A stretch of 64,000 bases of DNA, taken from contig NZ_PRDS01000003.1 of assembly GCF_002927635.1 (NCBI RefSeq), forward strand, positions 186,001-250,000, given 5' to 3'. Positions 30,780 to 41,542 of this stretch are shown piece by piece. Numbering within the stretch: the first letter of the stretch is position 1; each line of letters opens with the position of its first letter. The notes under the pieces were generated by a model, which searched no databases, had not been told where the DNA came from, and saw only the letters and a list, made by a program, of their open reading frames with translations. The DNA comes from Albidovulum inexpectatum (GTDB lineage Bacteria > Pseudomonadota > Alphaproteobacteria > Rhodobacterales > Rhodobacteraceae). A program made the translations under genes and the position numbers.

Positions 30780-32187
30780 CATTCTGATCGTCGATGACGA
30801 ACGCGACATTCGTGAACTCATTTCCGAGATCCTGAAGGACGAAGGCTTTGAGACGCGCCTTGCGTCCAATTCCGACGAATGTCTCGCGGCGCTCAACGAA
30901 GCCGAACCCGCGCTGATGATCCTCGACATCTGGCTGAAGGACAGCCAGATGGACGGGATCGACATTCTCAAGAAGGTCAAGCGCGACAACCCGGACGTGC
31001 CGATCATCATCATCTCGGGTCATGGCAATATCGAGATCGCCGTCGCCGCGATCAAGCAGGGCGCCTATGACTTCATCGAAAAGCCCTTCAACCTGGACCA
31101 GCTGATGGTCGTGGTGCGCCGCGCGATGGAAACCTCGCGCCTGAGGCGCGAAAACGCCCAACTGCGCCGGCGGGAACAGAGCGCGGCCGAGATGATCGGA
31201 TCCAGCACCGCCTTTCGCAATTTCAAGGCCCAGCTTGACAAGGTGACCAAGTCCAACGGCCGGGTGATGCTGACCGGGCAACCCGGGTCGGGCAAGGAGA
31301 TCGCCGCCCGCTATATCCATCAGAATTCCCCTCGCGCGAATGGCCCCTTCATCGCCGTGTCTCTGGCCACGGTCGAGCCCGAGCGCATGGACGAAACCCT
31401 TTTCGGGCGCGAGACCGCCGCCGGGGTTGTCGAAAAGGGTCTGCTGGAGCAGGCCCATGGCGGCATTCTGTATCTGGACGAAGTTGCCGACATCCCGCCC
31501 GAAACGCAGGCGCGGCTGGTCCGCCTGCTCAGCGAACAGCAGTTCACGCGCCTTGGGGGCAGCGACAAGGTCCGGGTCGATGTGCGCGTCATCTCGTCGA
31601 CCACGCGCGATCTGCGCGCCGAGATCGCGGCCGGGCGGTTCCGTCAGGAATTGTATGACCGTCTGAACGTCGTGCCGGTCGAGGTCCCGTCGCTGGAAGA
31701 GCGCCGCGAGGACATTCCGGAACTCGCGCGGCACTTCATCGCGGTCTTCAACCGCACGCAGGGCCTGCCGCTGCGCGAGCTGAGCGACGAGGCCGCGGCC
31801 CTTTTGCAGACGCTGCCCTGGCCGGGCAATATCCGTCAGCTGCGCAACGTGGTGGAACGGGTCCTGATTCTGGGGGATGCCTCGGGGCCGATCGAGGCGC
31901 GCGAGATCCCGACCCGCGAACCCGCGGGCGACGAGGCCGGGCGCATCGTGCTGTCCGGTGCGCTAGCGACCTTGCCCCTGCGCGAGGCGCGCGAGCTGTT
32001 CGAACGTGAATACCTGCTGACCCAGATCAACCGCTTCGGCGGCAATATCAGCCGCACCGCCAGCTTCGTGGGGATGGAGCGGTCGGCCCTGCACCGCAAG
32101 CTGAAGTCGCTGGGCGTCGTCACCACCACCCGTCATGGCGCCCGTGTGGCGCAGATCGAGGAAGAGGAAGAGAGCGCCGGGGAATAG
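30772..32187 (+). CDS. ntrX: Response regulator NtrX
   Basis: A 471-residue regulator with a receiver domain (MNDILIVDDERDIRELISEI, phospho-aspartate near residue 52), an AAA+ region (TGQPGSGKEIAARYIH, YLDEVADIPPETQARLVR) and a Fis-type DNA-binding C-terminus (GGNISRTASFVGMERSALHR). NtrX proteins act in nitrogen, redox and envelope control in alphaproteobacteria. Like the NtrC here, it lacks a GAFTGA sequence: after LFGRE the stretch is TAAGVVEKGLLEQAHGG. So sigma54 activation is unlikely. The ATG at 30772 has a GGAGGAG site and lies inside the ntrY end. Confidence 0.95.
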   Translation: MNDILIVDDERDIRELISEILKDEGFETRLASNSDECLAALNEAEPALMILDIWLKDSQMDGIDILKKVKRDNPDVPIIIISGHGNIEIAVAAIKQGAYDFIEKPFNLDQLMVVVRRAMETSRLRRENAQLRRREQSAAEMIGSSTAFRNFKAQLDKVTKSNGRVMLTGQPGSGKEIAARYIHQNSPRANGPFIAVSLATVEPERMDETLFGRETAAGVVEKGLLEQAHGGILYLDEVADIPPETQARLVRLLSEQQFTRLGGSDKVRVDVRVISSTTRDLRAEIAAGRFRQELYDRLNVVPVEVPSLEERREDIPELARHFIAVFNRTQGLPLRELSDEAAALLQTLPWPGNIRQLRNVVERVLILGDASGPIEAREIPTREPAGDEAGRIVLSGALATLPLREARELFEREYLLTQINRFGGNISRTASFVGMERSALHRKLKSLGVVTTTRHGARVAQIEEEEESAGE

Positions 32188-32249
32188 CCCCGCCCACCGG
32201 CAGGACGTCGCTTGCTGCGGCGCACTGTCGGGGGCCTGAAACCGGCCCG

Positions 32250-32285
32250 GAAAAACGAACGGGCCGACATCGCGGATGCCGGCCC
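32250..32285 (-). terminator. Intrinsic terminator after gatB
   Basis: On the minus strand an 11-base stem with one G-T wobble (GGGCCGGCATC / GATGTCGGCCC, loop CGC) is followed by GTTCGTTTTT. It lies 35 bases after the gatB stop and faces the convergent ntrX. Confidence 0.8.
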
Positions 32286-32320
32286 ATTGCATTCCGTATC
32301 CCGGCTTTTCGTCCGGGCCG

Positions 32321-33838
32321 TTACAGGCCCAGCTTCTGCGTCACCAGCTGGTTGACCAGCGCGGGATTCGCCTTGCCGCCCGTGGCCTTCAGAACCTGCC
32401 CGACGAACCAGCCCGCCAGTTTCGGGTTGGCCTTGGCCTTTTCGACCTGCGCGGGATTGGCGGCGATGACCTCGTCCACGGCGGCCTCGATCGCGGCGGT
32501 ATCGGTGACCTGTTTCATGCCATGGCGCTGGGCGACCTCGGCGGGATCGGCGCCGCGTTCGGTTGTCCACAGCAGCTCGAACAGGTCCTTGGCCATCTTG
32601 CCCGAGATTTCGCCCTTGGCGATCAGGTCCAGGATGCCGCCCAGCTGGTCGGCCGAAACGGGGCTTTCGCCGATCGTCAGGCCCTGCTTGTTCAGCCGGC
32701 CGAACAATTCGTTGATGACCCAGTTCGCCGCCTGCTTGCCGTCGCGGCCACGCGCCACTTCCTCGAAGAAGTCCGCGCTTTCCAGTTCGGCCGTCAGGAC
32801 GCCCGCGTCATACTCGGTCACGCCGTAGTCACGGACGAAGCGCGCCTTCTTTTCGTCCGGCAGTTCGGGCATGCTCGCGGCGATCGCATCGACCCAGTCC
32901 TGTTCGATCTCCAGCGGAAGCAGGTCGGGGCAGGGGAAATAGCGATAGTCATGCGCCTCTTCCTTCGAGCGCATCGAGCGCGTCTCGCCCTTGTCGGGGT
33001 CATAGAGGCGGGTTTCCTGTTCCACCGTGCCGCCGTCTTCCAGGATCGCGATCTGGCGCCGGGCTTCGTATTCGATGGCCTGCTGGATGAAGCGCATCGA
33101 GTTCATGTTCTTGATCTCGCAGCGCGTGCCCAGATAGGAATGATCGCCCGTTTCGCGGAACTTCTCATAGTCGCCCGGGCGGCAGACCGAAACGTTCACA
33201 TCCGCCCGCAGGTTGCCGTTCTGCATGTTGCCGTCGCAGGTGCCCAGATAGCGCATGATCTGGCGCAGCTTGGCGACATAGGCGGCGGCTTCCTCGGGGC
33301 CGCGGATGTCGGGGCGCGAGACGATTTCCATCAGCGCCACGCCGGTGCGGTTGAGGTCCACGAAGGACATCGACGGGTCCAGATCGTGGATGGACTTGCC
33401 CGCGTCCTGCTCGATATGGATGCGTTCGATCCGCACCCGGCGCGCCACGCCCGGCCCCATGTCCACGATCACCTCGCCTTCGCCCACGATCGGGTGATAG
33501 AGCTGGCTGATCTGGTAGCCCTGCGGCAGGTCGGGATAGAAGTAGTTCTTGCGGTCGAAGGCCGAGAACAGGTTGATCTTCGCCTTCAGGCCAAGGCCCG
33601 TGCGCACCGCCTGTTCGATGCAGAATTCGTTGATGACGGGCAGCATCCCGGGCATCGCCGCGTCAACGAACGAGACGTTGGAATTGGGTTCGGCGCCAAA
33701 GGTGGTCGATGCGCCGGAAAACAGCTTGGCCTTGGACGAGATCTGGGCATGGACCTCCATGCCGATCACCAGTTCCCAATCCTCGCGGGCGCCCGAGATC
33801 ACCTTGGGTTTCGGAGCTTCAAAAGTCAGGTCGAGCAT
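32321..33838 (-). CDS. gatB: Aspartyl/glutamyl-tRNA amidotransferase subunit B
   Basis: Kinase/tRNA-binding subunit of the GatCAB complex, which converts Glu-tRNA-Gln (and Asp-tRNA-Asn) to the amidated form. The 505-residue protein shows [20 protein letters not shown] at the start, [37 protein letters not shown], and a C-terminal YqeY-like tail region ending [20 protein letters not shown]. The ATG at 33838 follows GAGAGGGA. gatA and gatC are not beside it. Downstream is a terminator; upstream is a small membrane protein gene with about 100 bases between. Confidence 0.97.
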   Translation of the reverse strand: MLDLTFEAPKPKVISGAREDWELVIGMEVHAQISSKAKLFSGASTTFGAEPNSNVSFVDAAMPGMLPVINEFCIEQAVRTGLGLKAKINLFSAFDRKNYFYPDLPQGYQISQLYHPIVGEGEVIVDMGPGVARRVRIERIHIEQDAGKSIHDLDPSMSFVDLNRTGVALMEIVSRPDIRGPEEAAAYVAKLRQIMRYLGTCDGNMQNGNLRADVNVSVCRPGDYEKFRETGDHSYLGTRCEIKNMNSMRFIQQAIEYEARRQIAILEDGGTVEQETRLYDPDKGETRSMRSKEEAHDYRYFPCPDLLPLEIEQDWVDAIAASMPELPDEKKARFVRDYGVTEYDAGVLTAELESADFFEEVARGRDGKQAANWVINELFGRLNKQGLTIGESPVSADQLGGILDLIAKGEISGKMAKDLFELLWTTERGADPAEVAQRHGMKQVTDTAAIEAAVDEVIAANPAQVEKAKANPKLAGWFVGQVLKATGGKANPALVNQLVTQKLGL

Positions 33839-33937
33839 GTCGCGTCCCTCTCTGGTCGCGGGCTTTCTAAGGGGTTGTTCGGGACAAGACAAGAAGCCCG
33901 CGTCGCGGGCGGGCGGCACAAATGCTGGCGGCCTGCG

Positions 33938-34357
33938 TCAGGCCTGCACGATCGGGATGCCGCGCAACCCGAATTCGCGCGCCAGACGCCCCGGATCGGC
34001 CGTCTCGATTCCCGGCATCGCGACCGATTGCCCATCGGTCAATCGAACCACGCAGGCGGTTCGTCCATCGGGCATCTTGCCGACCCGCACCTGCTCGATA
34101 TCCTCATAGGGCACGCTGTAGCGCCGGAACCCGTTCGACCAGCGCAGGCGATAGCGCCCAAGGCGCATGCCGCGCGTGGGAAACAGGAACAGCCGCACCA
34201 GAACGACCAGCAGATAGATCGCGGCCAAGGCGGGAACGATCGGGCTGACATTCGTCGTCAGACCGAAATGCAGGGCAAGAACCCCTACGGCAAGCGCCAG
34301 ATACAACCGCCCGCGCCGCGCGCGCCCGCGCCACTCGAACGTCTCGACAAATGACAT
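33938..34357 (-). CDS. Small two-helix membrane protein, unknown function
   Basis: A 139-residue protein. A basic N-terminus (MSFVETFEWRGRARRGR) precedes two membrane helices (about residues 18-60) and a cytosolic C-terminal domain of about 75 residues with LRWSNGFRRYSVPYEDIEQV and a DGQSVAMPG turn. The latter looks like a PH-like (bPH) or DUF-type beta domain. I cannot name a family with confidence. It lies upstream of gatB in the same direction, 99 bases away, and may be cotranscribed. The 209-base gap behind it (34358-34566) holds no gene I can see. Confidence 0.55.
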   Translation of the reverse strand: MSFVETFEWRGRARRGRLYLALAVGVLALHFGLTTNVSPIVPALAAIYLLVVLVRLFLFPTRGMRLGRYRLRWSNGFRRYSVPYEDIEQVRVGKMPDGRTACVVRLTDGQSVAMPGIETADPGRLAREFGLRGIPIVQA

Positions 34358-34566
34358 TTTTCAAATCCCGCAACTTAAAGTCGCATCATAGCCCGAGAAA
34401 TGGTTAACGACAATCGTGCCGAACCGTTCCGCAAGACACGTTCGCGCGAAACCGCCCTGCGAAACGGGCGCTTCTTGCAAGATGCCTGCCCCTTTGCACG
34501 CACAGCGCGGGCCGGCGGGGGCGGGCCGCCGGTTCGGCGAACCGCCCCCCGAACCGGGCTCTGACG

Positions 34567-37164
34567 TCAGGCCTTCTCGGCGGCAAGTATCCGGCTGACC
34601 ATCTCGAACGTGTCGCGCGACAGGTCCGGCGTCTGGCGGATCCGTCCGAGTTCCGCGCGGATCATGGCGCGGCGTTCGGCGTCATACCGCGTCCAGGTTT
34701 CAAATGCCGCGGACATGCGCGCGGTCGTCTGGGGGTTCACCGGGTCCAGCCGGATCAGCCAGTCGGCATAGAACCGATAGGCCGCGCCCGATATGTGGTG
34801 GAACCCGGCATGGTTCGCCGCAAGCGCCCCCATGAGCGCGCGGAAGCGGTTGGGGTTCTTCCATTCGAAATCGGGATGTTCGGCCAGACGCGCGGCGACC
34901 TGCGCGGCCATGTCGGGCTGGGCATGGGCGACCTGCAGTGCGAACCACTTGTCGATGACCAGCCGGTTGTCCTTCCAGCGTTCGTAAAAGGCCGCGATCT
35001 CGCGCGCGCCGCGCCCGCCATCGATCAGGCAGGCCAGTGCCGCCGCGCTTTCGGTCATGTTGTCGGCCGAGGCAAACAGCGACGCCGCCCGCGCGCCATG
35101 ATCGATGCGGTTCAGATAGCCCAGCGCCGCAAGGCGAAGGGCGCGCCGCCCGGCCGATGCGGCATCGGGCGAATAGGGCGGGGGGGTCTCCATCTCCTCG
35201 TAGATGCGCACCAGATCCTTCTGCAGCTGGCGGGCCAGATAGGTCGCCAGCCCCTCGCGCACGGTGTGGATGCGTTCGGGTTCGGGCGTCGTGCCCGCAT
35301 CGGCCAGCGCCTGGGCCAGGTCGTCTTCCGACGGCAGGCGCAGGCACAGCGCGCGGAACGCCGGGTCAAGCGTGTCGTCCGTCACCAGCCGGGCCAGCGC
35401 CTGCGCATGGGGCTCGCTGGGCGCGGCATCGTCGCGGATCATCGACAACAGGACGTCCCGCGCCAGCGACCGGCCCGCTTCCCAGCGGTTGAACGGGTCG
35501 GTGTCATGCGCCAGCAGGAAGGTGCGTTCGTCGAAGCTCGATTCCCGTTCCAGAACCACCGGGGCCGAGAAGCCGCGCAGGATCGACGGGACCGGCCGCG
35601 TCGCCAGGCCCGGGAAGGAAAAGCTCTGCCGCTCTTCGGTCATTTCCAGAACGGTGGTGGGCAGGATCTCGTCGCCATTGGGGTTGAGCAGCCCCACCGC
35701 GATGGGAATGACGCGCGGCGGCTTTTCGTCCTGTCCGGGCGTGGGCGGCGTGTGCTGGGTGAAGGTCAGCGTATAGGTGCCGCCCTGATCGCCCGGCTGC
35801 CAGTCTTCCTCGACCTTCAGGCGGGGGGTGCCGGCATCGGTGTACCAGCGCTTGAACTGGGCCAGGTCGCGGCCGGTCGCATCCTCGAAGACCTTCAGCC
35901 AGTCCTCGATCGTGGCGGCCTGGCCGTCGTGGCGCTCGAAATAGAGGTCCAGCGCGCGGCGATAGCCCTCGTCGCCGACCAGCAGCTTGAGCATCCCGAT
36001 CAGCTCGGCGCCCTTCTCGTAGACGGTCGCGGTGTAGAAGTTGTTGATCTCGATATAGCTTTCGGGCCGGACCGGATGGGCAAGCGGCCCCATGTCCTCG
36101 CGGAACTGGCGCGCACGCAGCATCAGCACGTCCTCGATCCGCTTGACCGGGGCCGAGCGCATGTCCTTGGTGAATTCCTGGTCGCGGAAGACGGTCAGGC
36201 CCTCTTTCAGGCACAGCTGGAACCAGTCGCGGCAGGTGATGCGGTTGCCGGTCCAGTTGTGGAAATATTCATGCGCGATGACGCTTTCGATCCGCTCGAA
36301 ATCGGCGTCGGTCGCGGTTTCCGGGCTGGCCAGAACCAGTTTCGAGTTGAAGATGTTCAGGCCCTTGTTCTCCATCGCGCCCATGTTGAAGTCATCCACG
36401 GCGACGATGTTGAATACGTCCAGATCGTATTCGCGGCCATAGACGTCCTCGTCCCATTTCATGGCGCGCTTTAGGCTGTCCATCGCATAGGCGCAGCGAT
36501 CCTCGTCCCCCGCGCGCACCCAGATCGCCAGATCCACCTTGCGGCCCGACCGCGTGGTGAAACTGTCACGCACCGCGACAAGGTCGCCCGCGACCAGCGC
36601 GAACAGATAGCTGGGCTTGGGCCATGGGTCGTCCCATTCGGCCCAGCCTTCGCCCTGCGCCACGGGGTTGCCGTTCGACAACAGCACCGGCATGTCGGAT
36701 TCGATGCGCACGTGGAAGGGCGCCATGACGTCGGGCCGGTCGGGATAGAAGGTGATGCGGCGAAAACCCTCGGCCTCGCACTGGGTGCAATACATGCCGC
36801 CCGACATGTACAGCCCCTCGAGCGCGGTGTTGGCCGAGGGGTCGATCTCGACCTCGGCCTCGAAGTCGAAGGCGCCGTCGGGCAGGGCATCGGCGGGGAT
36901 CGTCAGGCCGGTCTCGTCGGGGCGGGCGGTCACCGGCGCGCCGTCGATCCGGGCCGCGATCAGGCGCAGCCTTTCGCCGTCCATTCGCAGGTCATGACGG
37001 CCCGGACGGGCAGGGTTGGGGTGGAAGCGGATGCGCGACAGAACGCGCGTGGCCTTCGGGTCCAGCCGGAAGGTCAGGTCGGTCTTCTCGATGCGGAAGG
37101 GATAGGGCTGGTAATCGGCCAGCCGTGTCGGTTGGGGCGTCGAATCCTTCACGGAAATCACCAT
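34567..37164 (-). CDS. pepN: Aminopeptidase N (M1 family)
   Basis: Zinc aminopeptidase that removes N-terminal residues from peptides in the cytosol. The 865-residue product has the exopeptidase motif [18 protein letters not shown], the zinc site [17 protein letters not shown] with its downstream glutamate in [13 protein letters not shown], and a long helical C-terminal domain. The ATG at 37164 is chosen, but it lacks a clear ribosome site; a GTG at 37152 is equally possible. The open frame extends far upstream antisense to malate synthase, and that part is not real. It is divergent from glcB with a gap of about 190 bases that holds the two promoters. Confidence 0.95.
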   Translation of the reverse strand: MVISVKDSTPQPTRLADYQPYPFRIEKTDLTFRLDPKATRVLSRIRFHPNPARPGRHDLRMDGERLRLIAARIDGAPVTARPDETGLTIPADALPDGAFDFEAEVEIDPSANTALEGLYMSGGMYCTQCEAEGFRRITFYPDRPDVMAPFHVRIESDMPVLLSNGNPVAQGEGWAEWDDPWPKPSYLFALVAGDLVAVRDSFTTRSGRKVDLAIWVRAGDEDRCAYAMDSLKRAMKWDEDVYGREYDLDVFNIVAVDDFNMGAMENKGLNIFNSKLVLASPETATDADFERIESVIAHEYFHNWTGNRITCRDWFQLCLKEGLTVFRDQEFTKDMRSAPVKRIEDVLMLRARQFREDMGPLAHPVRPESYIEINNFYTATVYEKGAELIGMLKLLVGDEGYRRALDLYFERHDGQAATIEDWLKVFEDATGRDLAQFKRWYTDAGTPRLKVEEDWQPGDQGGTYTLTFTQHTPPTPGQDEKPPRVIPIAVGLLNPNGDEILPTTVLEMTEERQSFSFPGLATRPVPSILRGFSAPVVLERESSFDERTFLLAHDTDPFNRWEAGRSLARDVLLSMIRDDAAPSEPHAQALARLVTDDTLDPAFRALCLRLPSEDDLAQALADAGTTPEPERIHTVREGLATYLARQLQKDLVRIYEEMETPPPYSPDAASAGRRALRLAALGYLNRIDHGARAASLFASADNMTESAAALACLIDGGRGAREIAAFYERWKDNRLVIDKWFALQVAHAQPDMAAQVAARLAEHPDFEWKNPNRFRALMGALAANHAGFHHISGAAYRFYADWLIRLDPVNPQTTARMSAAFETWTRYDAERRAMIRAELGRIRQTPDLSRDTFEMVSRILAAEKA

Positions 37165-37356
37165 CTGTTGGGGTGGCGCGACGATAGGCAAGCGCGCCGA
37201 CTTGCGCAACCGCCCCGGACCGTGCCGCGCGCGGGATTGAAACAGTATCAGCCAGGACGGAAAAATCCCCCGCCGTGCCACGGTTGCGATGCGCCGGCGG
37301 CTGTGTCTAGGGTAGGCGCGCGCCGAAACGGCAACAGGGATGGGGAGAGGACTTTC

Positions 37357-39507
37357 ATGACGGAACGGGTCGAGCGAGAGGGCCTGAAGGTCGATCAGCG
37401 GCTGGCGCGCTTCATCGAGGAACAGGCATTGCCCGGAACGGGCGTGGCGGCCGATGCCTTCTGGAAGGGGCTGGCGGGCATCGTGGCCGATTTCACCGAC
37501 CGCAATCGGGCGCTGCTGAAGCGGCGCGAAGAGCTGCAGAAGCAGATCGACGCCTGGCATGTCGCCAATCGCGGAAAGCCGCATGACCATGAAGCCTACA
37601 AGGCGTTCCTGAGCGAGATTGGCTATCTGGTGCCCGAGGGGCCGGACTTCGAGATTGAGACAGAGAATACCGACCCCGAGATCGCGACCATTGCCGGGCC
37701 GCAGTTGGTCGTGCCGATCACCAATGCGCGCTATGCGCTGAACGCGGCCAATGCCCGCTGGGGCAGTCTGTATGACGGGCTGTACGGCACCGATGCGATG
37801 GGCGCGCCGCCGCCCGCGGGTGGCTATGACAAGGGGCGCGGCGCGCGGGTCGTTGCGCGGGCGCGCGTCTTCCTGGACGAGGCCTTTCCGGTGCGCGGCA
37901 CCAGCCATGCCGATGCGCGGCGCTATCACGTCAAGGATGGCGTCCTGCTGATCGACGACATGCCGCTGGAACAGCCCGAGAAATTCGCGGGATGGCGCGG
38001 CGATCCGCGCGCGCCGCAGGCGGTGCTGTTGCGCAATCACGGCCTGCATGTGGAACTGGTCTTCGACCGGACCCATCCGGTGGGCGCGCGCGATCAGGCG
38101 GGCCTGGCCGATGTGCGGCTGGAAAGCGCGATCTCGGCGATCATGGATCTCGAGGATTCCGTCGCCTGCGTCGATGCCGAGGACAAGGTTCTGGCCTATG
38201 GCAACTGGCTGGGTCTGATGAAGGGCGATCTGGAGGCCGAGTTCGAGAAGGGCGGGCGCCGGATGACGCGGCGGCTGAACCCCGACGCGGTCTGGACGGC
38301 CCCGGAGGGGTCGGAATTCACGCTGAAGGGGCGGGCGCTGTTGCTGGTGCGCAATGTCGGCCACCTGATGACGAATCCGGCGATCCTGGATGCGCAGGGC
38401 GAGGAGGTCTTCGAAGGGCTGATGGACGCGATGATCACGACGTTGATCGCGATCCACGACCTGAAGAAGACGGGCGGGCTGCGCAATTCGGTCCGGGGGT
38501 CCGTCTATGTGGTCAAGCCCAAGATGCACGGGCCCGAGGAAGTCGCCTTTGCCTGCGAGGTCTTCGACCGGGTCGAACAGGCGCTGGGCCTGCCGGCCAA
38601 TACCGTCAAGATCGGCATCATGGATGAAGAGCGGCGGACCTCGGCCAACCTGAAGGAATGCATCCGCGCGGCGCGGCGCCGGGTCTGCTTCATCAATACC
38701 GGGTTCCTGGACCGCACCGGCGACGAGATCCATACCTCGATGGAGGCCGGACCCTTCAGCCGCAAGGAGTTCATCAAGCGCAAGACCTGGATCCGCGCCT
38801 ATGAGGATCGCAATGTCGATATCGGTCTGGAATGCGGTTTCTCGGGCCGGGCGCAGATCGGCAAGGGCATGTGGGCGATGCCCGACATGATGGCCGCGAT
38901 GCTGGACCAGAAGATCGAGCATCCCCGCGCGGGCGCCAATTGCGCCTGGGTGCCATCGCCCACCGCGGCGACGCTGCATGCGCTGCATTACCACAAGGTC
39001 GATGTCTTTGCCGTCCAGCGCCGGTTGCGCGCGGGCGGGCGCCGGGCGCATCTGGATGCGTTGCTGGAAATCCCGCTCGCCGCCTATCGCCGCTGGACGC
39101 CCGACCAGATCCGTCGTGAGGTGGAAAACAACTGCCAGGGGATACTGGGCTATGTCGTGCGCTGGGTCGATCAGGGCATCGGCTGTTCCAAGGTGCCGGA
39201 CATCAACGATGTCGGCCTGATGGAGGACCGCGCGACCTGCCGCATCAGCGCCCAGCACGTGGCCAACTGGCTGCATCACGGCGTGGTCTCGCGCGATGAG
39301 GTGATGGAGATCCTGCGCCGCATGGCCGAGGTCGTCGATCGCCAGAATGCGGGCGACCCGGCCTATCGGCCGATGGCGCCGGATTTCCAGGGGCCGGCCT
39401 TCAGCGCGGCTTGCGACCTGATCTTCCAGGGACGCGATCTGCCCTCGGGCTATACCGAGCCGGTGCTGCACCGCTATCGCCTGCAGGTGAAGGCCGCGCA
39501 GGCCTGA
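37357..39507 (+). CDS. glcB: Malate synthase G
   Basis: Condenses glyoxylate with acetyl-CoA to malate, allowing growth on C2 compounds or glycolate. The 716-residue protein matches the G isoform (about 720). It starts after GGGGAGAGG, and has [20 protein letters not shown], the TIM-barrel phrase [20 protein letters not shown] and [20 protein letters not shown] with conserved catalytic residues, and a C-terminal domain with [19 protein letters not shown]. Isocitrate lyase is not in the window. A terminator follows the stop codon by 23 bases. Confidence 0.97.
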   Translation: MTERVEREGLKVDQRLARFIEEQALPGTGVAADAFWKGLAGIVADFTDRNRALLKRREELQKQIDAWHVANRGKPHDHEAYKAFLSEIGYLVPEGPDFEIETENTDPEIATIAGPQLVVPITNARYALNAANARWGSLYDGLYGTDAMGAPPPAGGYDKGRGARVVARARVFLDEAFPVRGTSHADARRYHVKDGVLLIDDMPLEQPEKFAGWRGDPRAPQAVLLRNHGLHVELVFDRTHPVGARDQAGLADVRLESAISAIMDLEDSVACVDAEDKVLAYGNWLGLMKGDLEAEFEKGGRRMTRRLNPDAVWTAPEGSEFTLKGRALLLVRNVGHLMTNPAILDAQGEEVFEGLMDAMITTLIAIHDLKKTGGLRNSVRGSVYVVKPKMHGPEEVAFACEVFDRVEQALGLPANTVKIGIMDEERRTSANLKECIRAARRRVCFINTGFLDRTGDEIHTSMEAGPFSRKEFIKRKTWIRAYEDRNVDIGLECGFSGRAQIGKGMWAMPDMMAAMLDQKIEHPRAGANCAWVPSPTAATLHALHYHKVDVFAVQRRLRAGGRRAHLDALLEIPLAAYRRWTPDQIRREVENNCQGILGYVVRWVDQGIGCSKVPDINDVGLMEDRATCRISAQHVANWLHHGVVSRDEVMEILRRMAEVVDRQNAGDPAYRPMAPDFQGPAFSAACDLIFQGRDLPSGYTEPVLHRYRLQVKAAQA

Positions 39508-39529
39508 TCGCGCGGTTGCGCATGGATGC

Positions 39530-39560
39530 AGGGCGCCTGTGACAGGGCGCCCTTTTCCTT
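39530..39560 (+). terminator. Intrinsic terminator after glcB
   Basis: An 8-base stem (AGGGCGCC / GGCGCCCT) with an 8-base loop is followed by TTTCCTTT. It is positioned 23 bases after the glcB stop. Confidence 0.75.
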
Positions 39561-39606
39561 TGCCGCTTTGATGCCTATTGTCAGACCGCAGACAGGGGAC
39601 ATGGGC

Positions 39607-40383
39607 ATGACACGACCGATCGTCGGCATCATAGGCAACCACAACGTTCTGGACGGCGATTATCCCGTCCACGCCACGGGCACCTTGAACACGGCGGCGG
39701 TGGCGCAGGTTGCGGGCTGCATGCCGCTGCTGATCCCGTCGGACCCGCGCTTTGTCACGGTCGAGGAATTGCTGGAGACGTTCGACGGCTTCCTGCTGAC
39801 AGGCGGGCGGCCGAACGTCCACCCGTCGGAATACGGCGAAGAGTCGACCGAGGCGCATGGCACCTTTGACCGTTGCCGCGATGCGATCACGCTGCCCCTG
39901 GTGCGGGCATGTGTCGAACGCGGCCAGCCGTTCTTCGGAATCTGTCGCGGTTTCCAGGAAATCAATGTCGCCATGGGCGGTACGCTGCACCCGGAAATCC
40001 GCGAGCTGCCCGGCCGGATGAATCACCGCATGCCGCCCGATGGCACGCTGGAAGAGAAATTCGCCCTGCGTCACAAGGTGCGGTTCACCGAGGGCGGCGT
40101 CTTCCACCGCCTGCTTGGCGCGACCGAGGTGATGACGAATTCCCTGCACGGCCAGGGGGTCAAGACACCGGGCAAGCGCATCGTGATCGACGGTTGGGCC
40201 GAGGATGGCACCCCCGAGGCGCTGTATGTCCGCGATGCGCCGGGTTTCACGCTGGCCGTCCAATGGCACCCCGAATGGAACGCGGCGCAGGACCCGGTCT
40301 CGCGCCCTCTGTTTCAGGCCTTCGGAGATGCGGTGCGCGCCTATGCCGCCCAAAGGCATGGTTGCCTGCGCCAGTCGGCCTGA
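39607..40383 (+). CDS. Class-I glutamine amidotransferase-like hydrolase (PuuD/peptidase C26)
   Basis: A 258-residue enzyme like gamma-glutamyl-gamma-aminobutyrate hydrolase, with MTRPIVGIIGNHNVLDGDY at the start, the nucleophile elbow FFGICRGFQEINVAMGG containing the catalytic cysteine, and TLAVQWHPEWN with the catalytic histidine near the end. The substrate in this organism is uncertain, since puu pathway partners are absent. ATG at 39607 is preferred to one at 39601, because of spacing from AGGGGAC. It lies after the glcB terminator and is convergent with ssb. Confidence 0.82.
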   Translation: MTRPIVGIIGNHNVLDGDYPVHATGTLNTAAVAQVAGCMPLLIPSDPRFVTVEELLETFDGFLLTGGRPNVHPSEYGEESTEAHGTFDRCRDAITLPLVRACVERGQPFFGICRGFQEINVAMGGTLHPEIRELPGRMNHRMPPDGTLEEKFALRHKVRFTEGGVFHRLLGATEVMTNSLHGQGVKTPGKRIVIDGWAEDGTPEALYVRDAPGFTLAVQWHPEWNAAQDPVSRPLFQAFGDAVRAYAAQRHGCLRQSA

Positions 40384-40407
40384 GGCGACGCAGATCTCGT
40401 GACCGGC

Positions 40408-40437
40408 AAAAAGGGGCGCCGACAGTTCGACGCCCCT
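40408..40437 (-). terminator. Intrinsic terminator after ssb
   Basis: On the minus strand a stem with GGGGCG arms (one internal mismatch, extending to about 11 pairs) runs directly into a TTTTT tail at 40412-40408. It lies 23 bases after the ssb stop. Confidence 0.8.
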
Positions 40438-40459
40438 GCAGGATGCAATCCCCGTCCGA

Positions 40460-40945
40460 TCAGAACGGGATTTCGTCGTCCAGTTCCGGCCGGCTGGAGC
40501 CGCCCGACATGCCGCCCGAAGACGCCCCGCCCGACGACCCGCCACCAAAGCCGCGATCGTCGCCATAGCCGCCACCGCCGCCGGCACCTTCGCCGCGGCT
40601 GTCAAGCAGCGTCAGCTCGCCCCGATAGGGGCGCAGGGCGATTTCGGTCGTGTAGCGTTCCTGGCCCGATTGGTCGGTCCATTTGCGCGTTTCCAGCTGG
40701 CCCTCGATATAGACCTTGGACCCCTTGCGCAGATATTGCTCGGCGATGCGCACCAGGTTTTCGTTGTAGATCGACACGCGATGCCATTCGGTGCGTTCGC
40801 GCCGTTCCCCGGTGTTGCGGTCGCGCCAGGTTTCGGACGTGGCGATTCGCAGGTTGCAGACCTTGCCGCCGCTGGGGAAGTCCCGCACTTCGGGGTCTGC
40901 GCCCAGATTTCCGATCAGGATGACCTTGTTAACCGATCCCGCCAT
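40460..40945 (-). CDS. ssb: Single-stranded DNA-binding protein
   Basis: Tetrameric OB-fold protein that coats single-stranded DNA in replication, repair and recombination. The 161 residues comprise an OB domain ([20 protein letters not shown], then [20 protein letters not shown] and [15 protein letters not shown]), a glycine-rich linker of about 35 residues, and the acidic tip DDEIPF that recruits partner proteins. A clear GGAAGGAG lies before the ATG. I looked for a LexA box in its upstream gap and found none. The 275-base gap to the divergent PepSY gene is otherwise unremarkable. Confidence 0.96.
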   Translation of the reverse strand: MAGSVNKVILIGNLGADPEVRDFPSGGKVCNLRIATSETWRDRNTGERRERTEWHRVSIYNENLVRIAEQYLRKGSKVYIEGQLETRKWTDQSGQERYTTEIALRPYRGELTLLDSRGEGAGGGGGYGDDRGFGGGSSGGASSGGMSGGSSRPELDDEIPF

Positions 40946-41220
40946 TCGGGCATTCTCCTTCCGATTCCATTTTTTCCTTTAGACCATCCCGCAGCGCGCA
41001 TTTGAAGTCGATCTTCGGGCAATGGACCGCCGGTCCGGGGAGCAAATGGGCAAAGCCCCGCGTATCACTTGGGTTTATGGCGTGTCTGACGGGCATTCTA
41101 GCACCCCCGGTGGATTTGCCGGAGGTCGGACGGGTGGCAGGTCTCACTCAACCGCGCTGCCCGGGCATGGCACCAGGCTCGCGGTCCACGGAACCGATAC
41201 TTCTGGAAAGGGACCATACC

Positions 41221-41472
41221 ATGAAACGGAAACTGACCGCTGCCGCCCTGTCGGCCCTTGTGATCCTGTCGGCGCCGGCCTTCGCGTCCGGCATGATTGA
41301 CGACGCAACCAAGGCGAAGATCACCGAACAGCTGACGGCCGAGGGCTATGACATCCGCAAGATCGACAGCGAGGACGGCATGATCGAGGTCTATGCGATC
41401 AAGGATGGCAAGATGTACGAGTTGTATCTGGACGAGTCGCTGAACATCGTTCGCAGCAAGGAAAAGAGCTGA
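41221..41472 (+). CDS. Small periplasmic PepSY-type protein
   Basis: An 83-residue exported protein. The signal peptide (MKRKLTAAALSALVILSAPA, cut after AFA) is followed by a mature part of about 60 residues with KITEQLTAEGYDIRKIDSED, GMIEVYAIKDGKMYELYLDE, which is the PepSY fold. PepSY modules occur in small periplasmic proteins next to b-type cytochromes and sensors, where they may bind metal or heme-related ligands; the function is not established. The ATG at 41221 has GGAAAGGGA before it; the longer frame from 41002 is not expected. It heads an operon with a cytochrome b and a membrane LuxR-type regulator. Confidence 0.75.
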   Translation: MKRKLTAAALSALVILSAPAFASGMIDDATKAKITEQLTAEGYDIRKIDSEDGMIEVYAIKDGKMYELYLDESLNIVRSKEKS

Positions 41473-41542
41473 TCGGCCCGGGTCTCGGCGGCGCATTGCG
41501 CCGCCGTTTCCCATGTCGGCGTTTCATTCAGGGAGAGTGCGG

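Noticed and set aside
32276-34354. A 692-codon plus-strand open frame
   Set aside because: It is antisense to gatB and the small membrane protein gene.
34567-40605. A 2,012-codon open frame on the minus strand
   Set aside because: Only the part from 37164 down is pepN. The upstream part runs antisense to malate synthase and the amidotransferase gene and has no family character; long antisense frames are common in GC-rich DNA.
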